The notes under the pieces: model-generated
Told to the model about the DNA's origin: nothing
What the model saw: only the letters and a program-made list of their open reading frames with translations
The model's database searches: none
Assembly (NCBI RefSeq): GCF_947504225.1
Contig: NZ_CANNGT010000010.1
Span: forward strand, 62,001 to 126,000
Length of the DNA stretch: 64,000 nucleotides
Source of the DNA: Brumimicrobium ulvae
Lineage (GTDB): Bacteria; Bacteroidota; Bacteroidia; Flavobacteriales_D; Crocinitomicaceae
Direction: 5' to 3'
Shown here: in pieces, positions 60,450 to 64,000 of the stretch
How positions within the stretch are numbered: the stretch's first letter is position 1
Layout: the number at the start of each line of letters is the position of its first letter
Made by a program: the position numbers and the translations under genes

Positions 60450-63400
60450 TTACTGCTTCACAATTTTGAAAGTTCTTTGACCTTCATTATTGTATACACG
60501 TAAAGTATAGATTCCTTTTTCAAGGTGATCAATAGTAAGTGTTGCTTCTGTTGCATTATTCAATGCTTTATTTTCAACCATTACCACTCTTCCATTCATG
60601 TCTAACATTTCAATTCTTAAAGCTGAAGTGTTAGATGGATTCACGATGTTTAATACACTAGTTGTTGGATTAGGGTATACTGAGATTTCAGCAAACTCTT
60701 CCTCTTCAACAGATACCCAAACACAGTTATCTACGTTTACTTCAACAACCGCTGTATCCGCTGGACAAACACCATTTGATGTGATGTAGCTATAGTTATA
60801 CTGCGCTGCTAAACTTGGTGATGTTGGTTGAGAATTCGGTAAAAGGTTACCGTTAAAATCATACCAGTCTCCTCCTATATCAACGTTTCCTGATAAGGCA
60901 GCATAAAGGTTAATCGGCTCATTTTTACAAACCGTAATTGACTGACCATCACCTGCTGTAGATTCGTTGTATACATTGATCGTAGCTACTGAAGTATCTG
61001 CACAAGCAAATCTTTCAACATAGAACAACTCATACGAACCTGAAGGTAAAGTTGAATATTCAAAGATCGAGTCATTCAGGTGAATATCTAGGCCATCTGA
61101 ATGCCATGTTCCTCCCCCCATTGCAGCAGTAACAATATTATCATTTAAGTCAACGGTTCCGTCTAAACGACAAACATTTTTTGTACCATCTTGACCTGTG
61201 ATACAGTCATCGATTCTAATTTCATCTACAAGAATATCATTGTAATATGCATCATTAGTCGTTGTTGTTTGGTTGGTCATGAAACCTACTTTCACAACAG
61301 TATTAGCGTATGCTGCTAAATCGAAGCTAGCAAACTGCCACTCATCACTGTCTCCTCTTAGCGTATCTAACAAAATCCAAGACGTACCATCATGAATAGA
61401 AACAATTAAGGGCACATTATCCCCAGGGTTATTAGTATTGTTACTGAACCATTCAAATCCTAAATAAGGAGTTGTAAGAGGGGTTAAGTCAACTTCAGTT
61501 GTAATCAACATCATACTGTCTGGGGTTGGCGTTGAACCGTCAGACCATGCGAAGGTACCAGCTGCTTTTCCATTATTTGCTGCACCATAATCAGCTTGCC
61601 CTGTGAACTTCCAGAAATTATTCGTACTTGAACTCGATGTATTTGAAGATAAGTTCTCATAACATGTTGGTAGTTCTCCAGATTCGAAGCCTTCATAGTA
61701 TGGTGCTAGAACAGCGCCACACAGTGTAGTTGCTGTTGTTTCTATACCGAATGAACTTAAATCTCCAGATCCACAATCAGACTGTACATAAAAATCATAC
61801 GTTGAACTTGGGTTTAATCCACTAACCGTATAAGGGTTTGTGGTAACACCAGAAATAACAGTACCTGTACCTGGAGTAAATCCTTCTGGTCCATACTCGA
61901 TATTCCATGTTGTTGCAGAGTTGTTTTCTGTCCAATCTAGATCAACAGATGTTTGTGTTTCATTTGAAGCTACAAGATCTGTTGTAGGAAGACAAGATGG
62001 TGCTTCATAAATTGCGATATCATCAACCGAAAGATACCAAGGAGAACCATTTACGATTCCTTTGATTCCGATATAATAAACTCCTGAAGTTACAGGCGTA
62101 AACACCCCTGATAGCAATTGATATTGATTATTAACAACTCCTGTTTCTGCAACAATAACATTAGTCATTGATGCTGCGTTTCCTGAAGCACCATAACTAA
62201 TTTCTACTTTAGCATTCGTTGCTGTAGAACCATCTTGGCGAGCATAAACATCCATCATATACGATGTTCCCCCTACAAGTTGAACTGGAATAAACATCCA
62301 ATCTGTATTACTATATCTTAAGAAAGCATTCCAATCTCCTGTTCTCGGAGAACGATTATATGACGTTAAAGTATTATTAGCTGTCCAAGTTGATGTTCCA
62401 GCTTCAGATTCTTGAGTTAAACAACCATCCACATTAGTGTTGTGTGTATAACCACTTTCAAATCCTTCAAAGTAAGGAATGCTATAAGGGTTACATGGTG
62501 TTGTAAATGCAAAAGGTCCAGCCCAAGTACTTTGGTCAGTCCCACCACAATCAGCTTGAACATAAAACTCATAAGCTGTTTCTTCTGTTAAACCTGTCAA
62601 GTTATGTGGATTAGTTGTTGTGCTCACAGGAGTTCCACTTCCTGGAGTGAATCCAGCTGCACCGTATTCAACATTCCAAGCTGTTTCTGAACCTCCGTTG
62701 GTCCATCCTAAATCAGCTGAAGTTGTGGTTAGGTTTGTTATTGCTAAATCTGTAGGTGCTGGACAAGTTGGAGGTGTTGTAAATGCGAAAGGTCCAACCC
62801 AAACACTTTGATCCGATACTCCACAGTCAGCTTGTACATAAAAATCGTAAGTTGTTTCTGGTGTCAATCCAGTTAAACTATGCGGATTAGTTGTTGTAGC
62901 AACATCGGTTCCATTGCCTTGAGTGTATCCATATGTACCATACTCAATATTCCAATCAGTTGCAGCTCCTGCTTCAGTCCATTCTAAATCAACAGATGTT
63001 GCTGTTAAGTTTTGAATATCTAAATCTGTAGGTGCTGGACAAGTAGGTGGAGTTGTAAACTCGAAAGGTCCAACCCAATTACTTTGATCTGTTCCACCAC
63101 AGTCAGACTGCACATAGAACTCATAAACAGTTTCTGGTGTTAATCCTGTCAAGTTATGCGGGTTAGTTGTTGTTCCATTTACCATAGTACCACTTCCTTG
63201 AGAGAAACCTGCAGCACCGTATTCAACATTCCATGCTGTAGCAGTTCCAAACTCAGTCCATCCTAAATCAACAGTTGTTGCCGTTAGGTTTGTTATTGCT
63301 AAGTCAACAGGGGCTGGACATGCGATTGTTGTTACAGTAAAGTCTGTAACATCAAAATCCAAATCATTTGGTGATCCCCATTGACCTACCGCAATGTAAA

Positions 63401-63821
63401 CAGTTTGTCCAGCTTGAAGCATTGCTGAAACAGTTTTTGATACACTTGATGATGTTGAACCATCAGCATCTAGTTCATCTGAAAAGGCTACTCCTGAACA
63501 TGATGCAAAGATTCCTATTCCATTCCAACCGTTTCTAGTGAATATTGTCATTGAGATTTCCTCTGCTGTTGCCCCTGCAGTGTATTCGAACAAATAAACG
63601 TCATCATCCCAGTAGTTAACATTAATAGATGTTCCTGTTGGATTATCGTTCCAGTCTTCAGGACCTGCATTACCTGGAGTAGTAATTCCCATACTGGTAT
63701 AACCATCTGTTATACCTACAGCACTACCACAGCCATATTGTCCAAACGACAATGTGGAAATTGAAAGAGATGCCAACAAAGCAAAACCAATTTTCCTTAG
63801 TTTTTTGTAATTTTTTTTCAT
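60450..63821 (-). CDS. Large T9SS-secreted paralogue with fibronectin III and adhesin-like modules
   Basis: 1123 residues, signal peptide (FALLASLSISTLSFGQ). N-terminal about 140-residue beta domain of its own (YGCGSAVGITDGYTSMGITT ... VYIAVGQWGSPNDLDF). Then fibronectin III modules from about 168, one choice-of-anchor-J-like module (about 441-606) almost identical to those in the upstream-numbered paralogue, a second different one (about 704-876, APYYEGFESGELPTCYENL), Ig-like CKNEPINLY repeat (about 961) and a T9SS sorting domain (about 1044-1123) nearly identical to the paralogue's. The two genes are tandem, same strand, 262 bp apart, each with its own terminator. Surface adhesin-like; ligand unknown. 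Confidence 0.9.
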   Translation of the reverse strand: MKKNYKKLRKIGFALLASLSISTLSFGQYGCGSAVGITDGYTSMGITTPGNAGPEDWNDNPTGTSINVNYWDDDVYLFEYTAGATAEEISMTIFTRNGWNGIGIFASCSGVAFSDELDADGSTSSSVSKTVSAMLQAGQTVYIAVGQWGSPNDLDFDVTDFTVTTIACPAPVDLAITNLTATTVDLGWTEFGTATAWNVEYGAAGFSQGSGTMVNGTTTNPHNLTGLTPETVYEFYVQSDCGGTDQSNWVGPFEFTTPPTCPAPTDLDIQNLTATSVDLEWTEAGAATDWNIEYGTYGYTQGNGTDVATTTNPHSLTGLTPETTYDFYVQADCGVSDQSVWVGPFAFTTPPTCPAPTDLAITNLTTTSADLGWTNGGSETAWNVEYGAAGFTPGSGTPVSTTTNPHNLTGLTEETAYEFYVQADCGGTDQSTWAGPFAFTTPCNPYSIPYFEGFESGYTHNTNVDGCLTQESEAGTSTWTANNTLTSYNRSPRTGDWNAFLRYSNTDWMFIPVQLVGGTSYMMDVYARQDGSTATNAKVEISYGASGNAASMTNVIVAETGVVNNQYQLLSGVFTPVTSGVYYIGIKGIVNGSPWYLSVDDIAIYEAPSCLPTTDLVASNETQTSVDLDWTENNSATTWNIEYGPEGFTPGTGTVISGVTTNPYTVSGLNPSSTYDFYVQSDCGSGDLSSFGIETTATTLCGAVLAPYYEGFESGELPTCYENLSSNTSSSSTNNFWKFTGQADYGAANNGKAAGTFAWSDGSTPTPDSMMLITTEVDLTPLTTPYLGFEWFSNNTNNPGDNVPLIVSIHDGTSWILLDTLRGDSDEWQFASFDLAAYANTVVKVGFMTNQTTTTNDAYYNDILVDEIRIDDCITGQDGTKNVCRLDGTVDLNDNIVTAAMGGGTWHSDGLDIHLNDSIFEYSTLPSGSYELFYVERFACADTSVATINVYNESTAGDGQSITVCKNEPINLYAALSGNVDIGGDWYDFNGNLLPNSQPTSPSLAAQYNYSYITSNGVCPADTAVVEVNVDNCVWVSVEEEEFAEISVYPNPTTSVLNIVNPSNTSALRIEMLDMNGRVVMVENKALNNATEATLTIDHLEKGIYTLRVYNNEGQRTFKIVKQ

Positions 63822-63843
63822 AAACCTTAATAATTATTTTGCG

Positions 63844-63872
63844 CGAATATAATTATTAAAAGTACATTCCAA
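63844..63872 (-). promoter_or_regulatory. Putative promoter of the 1123-aa protein gene
   Basis: On the minus strand TTG (63872-63870), 18-bp spacer, TATATTCG (63851-63844), one mismatch to TAnnTTTG. Beyond it, to the window end, I see no gene. Confidence 0.5.
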
Positions 63873-64000
63873 CAGCTATAAACTATACTATAGATGACAA
63901 TTCGCATCTATTTTAAAATCCAGAAAACACAGCAGGTAATACATCAAAAGCACCAAAAAAACTTAAGGTGCTGTTTATGAGTTGAGTCAAAAAAAAAAAA

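Overview
The window looks like chromosome from a low-GC member of Bacteroidota, most likely a flavobacterium-like marine or freshwater lineage. The support is: several proteins with type IX secretion (T9SS) C-terminal sorting domains, promoters of the TTG-N19-20-TAnnTTTG type in front of tRNA-Ser, the suf genes and alkB, lack of obvious Shine-Dalgarno sites, and families typical of the phylum (GWxTD protein, DUF2723 membrane protein, CsbD, cbpA/cbpM).

Region by region. 0-10.1 kb is ordinary chromosome: a glycosyltransferase cut by the window edge, a GWxTD protein, tRNA-Ser, three copies of a 142-bp hairpin-rich tandem repeat, a GLUG/T9SS protein broken by a nonsense codon, CsbD, a frameshifted T9SS protein, cbpA-cbpM, a collapsed marR-tolC-hlyD efflux operon, an SDR/DUF2867 protein, an outer-membrane barrel and an AlkB-like dioxygenase.

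10.42-40.16 kb is a 29.7-kb integrated element. It is bounded by a 21-bp direct repeat formed by the 3' end of tRNA-Gln (intact tRNA at 40144-40215, remnant at 10434-10444), with a tyrosine recombinase beside the tRNA and repeated arm-type sites at both ends. Its backbone is an unusual small set: a 249-aa protein of unknown function with tiny downstream genes (one a one-helix, holin-like protein), an endolysin-like amidase, a DnaC-like ATPase, a replication-initiator-like protein, a HTH protein, an unknown 515-aa-class protein and the integrase. I see no relaxase, conjugation or tailed-phage genes. Between the holin-like gene and the amidase lie about 20 kb of cargo: a HEPN protein plus metallophosphoesterase-NTPase pair (candidate defence system), a group II intron remnant, a noncoding tract with three copies of a covarying hairpin element, a candidate small RNA, a restriction-modification operon with two 5-methylcytosine methyltransferases framed by structured repeats, a secreted endonuclease I, a DUF4062 protein, and a secreted esterase-peptidase pair. 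Leftover 3' ends of diverged amidase and ATPase genes show that the backbone has repeatedly recombined at gene ends.

40.2-64 kb is again core chromosome: DUF2723 protein, polysaccharide deacetylase, thiL, ddl, a DUF59 protein, the sufA-B-C-D genes (no sufS or sufE beside them), superoxide dismutase, MarC, a 266-bp tandem repeat array, tRNA-Leu, and two very large paralogous T9SS-secreted fibronectin III/GEVED proteins that share near-identical modules.
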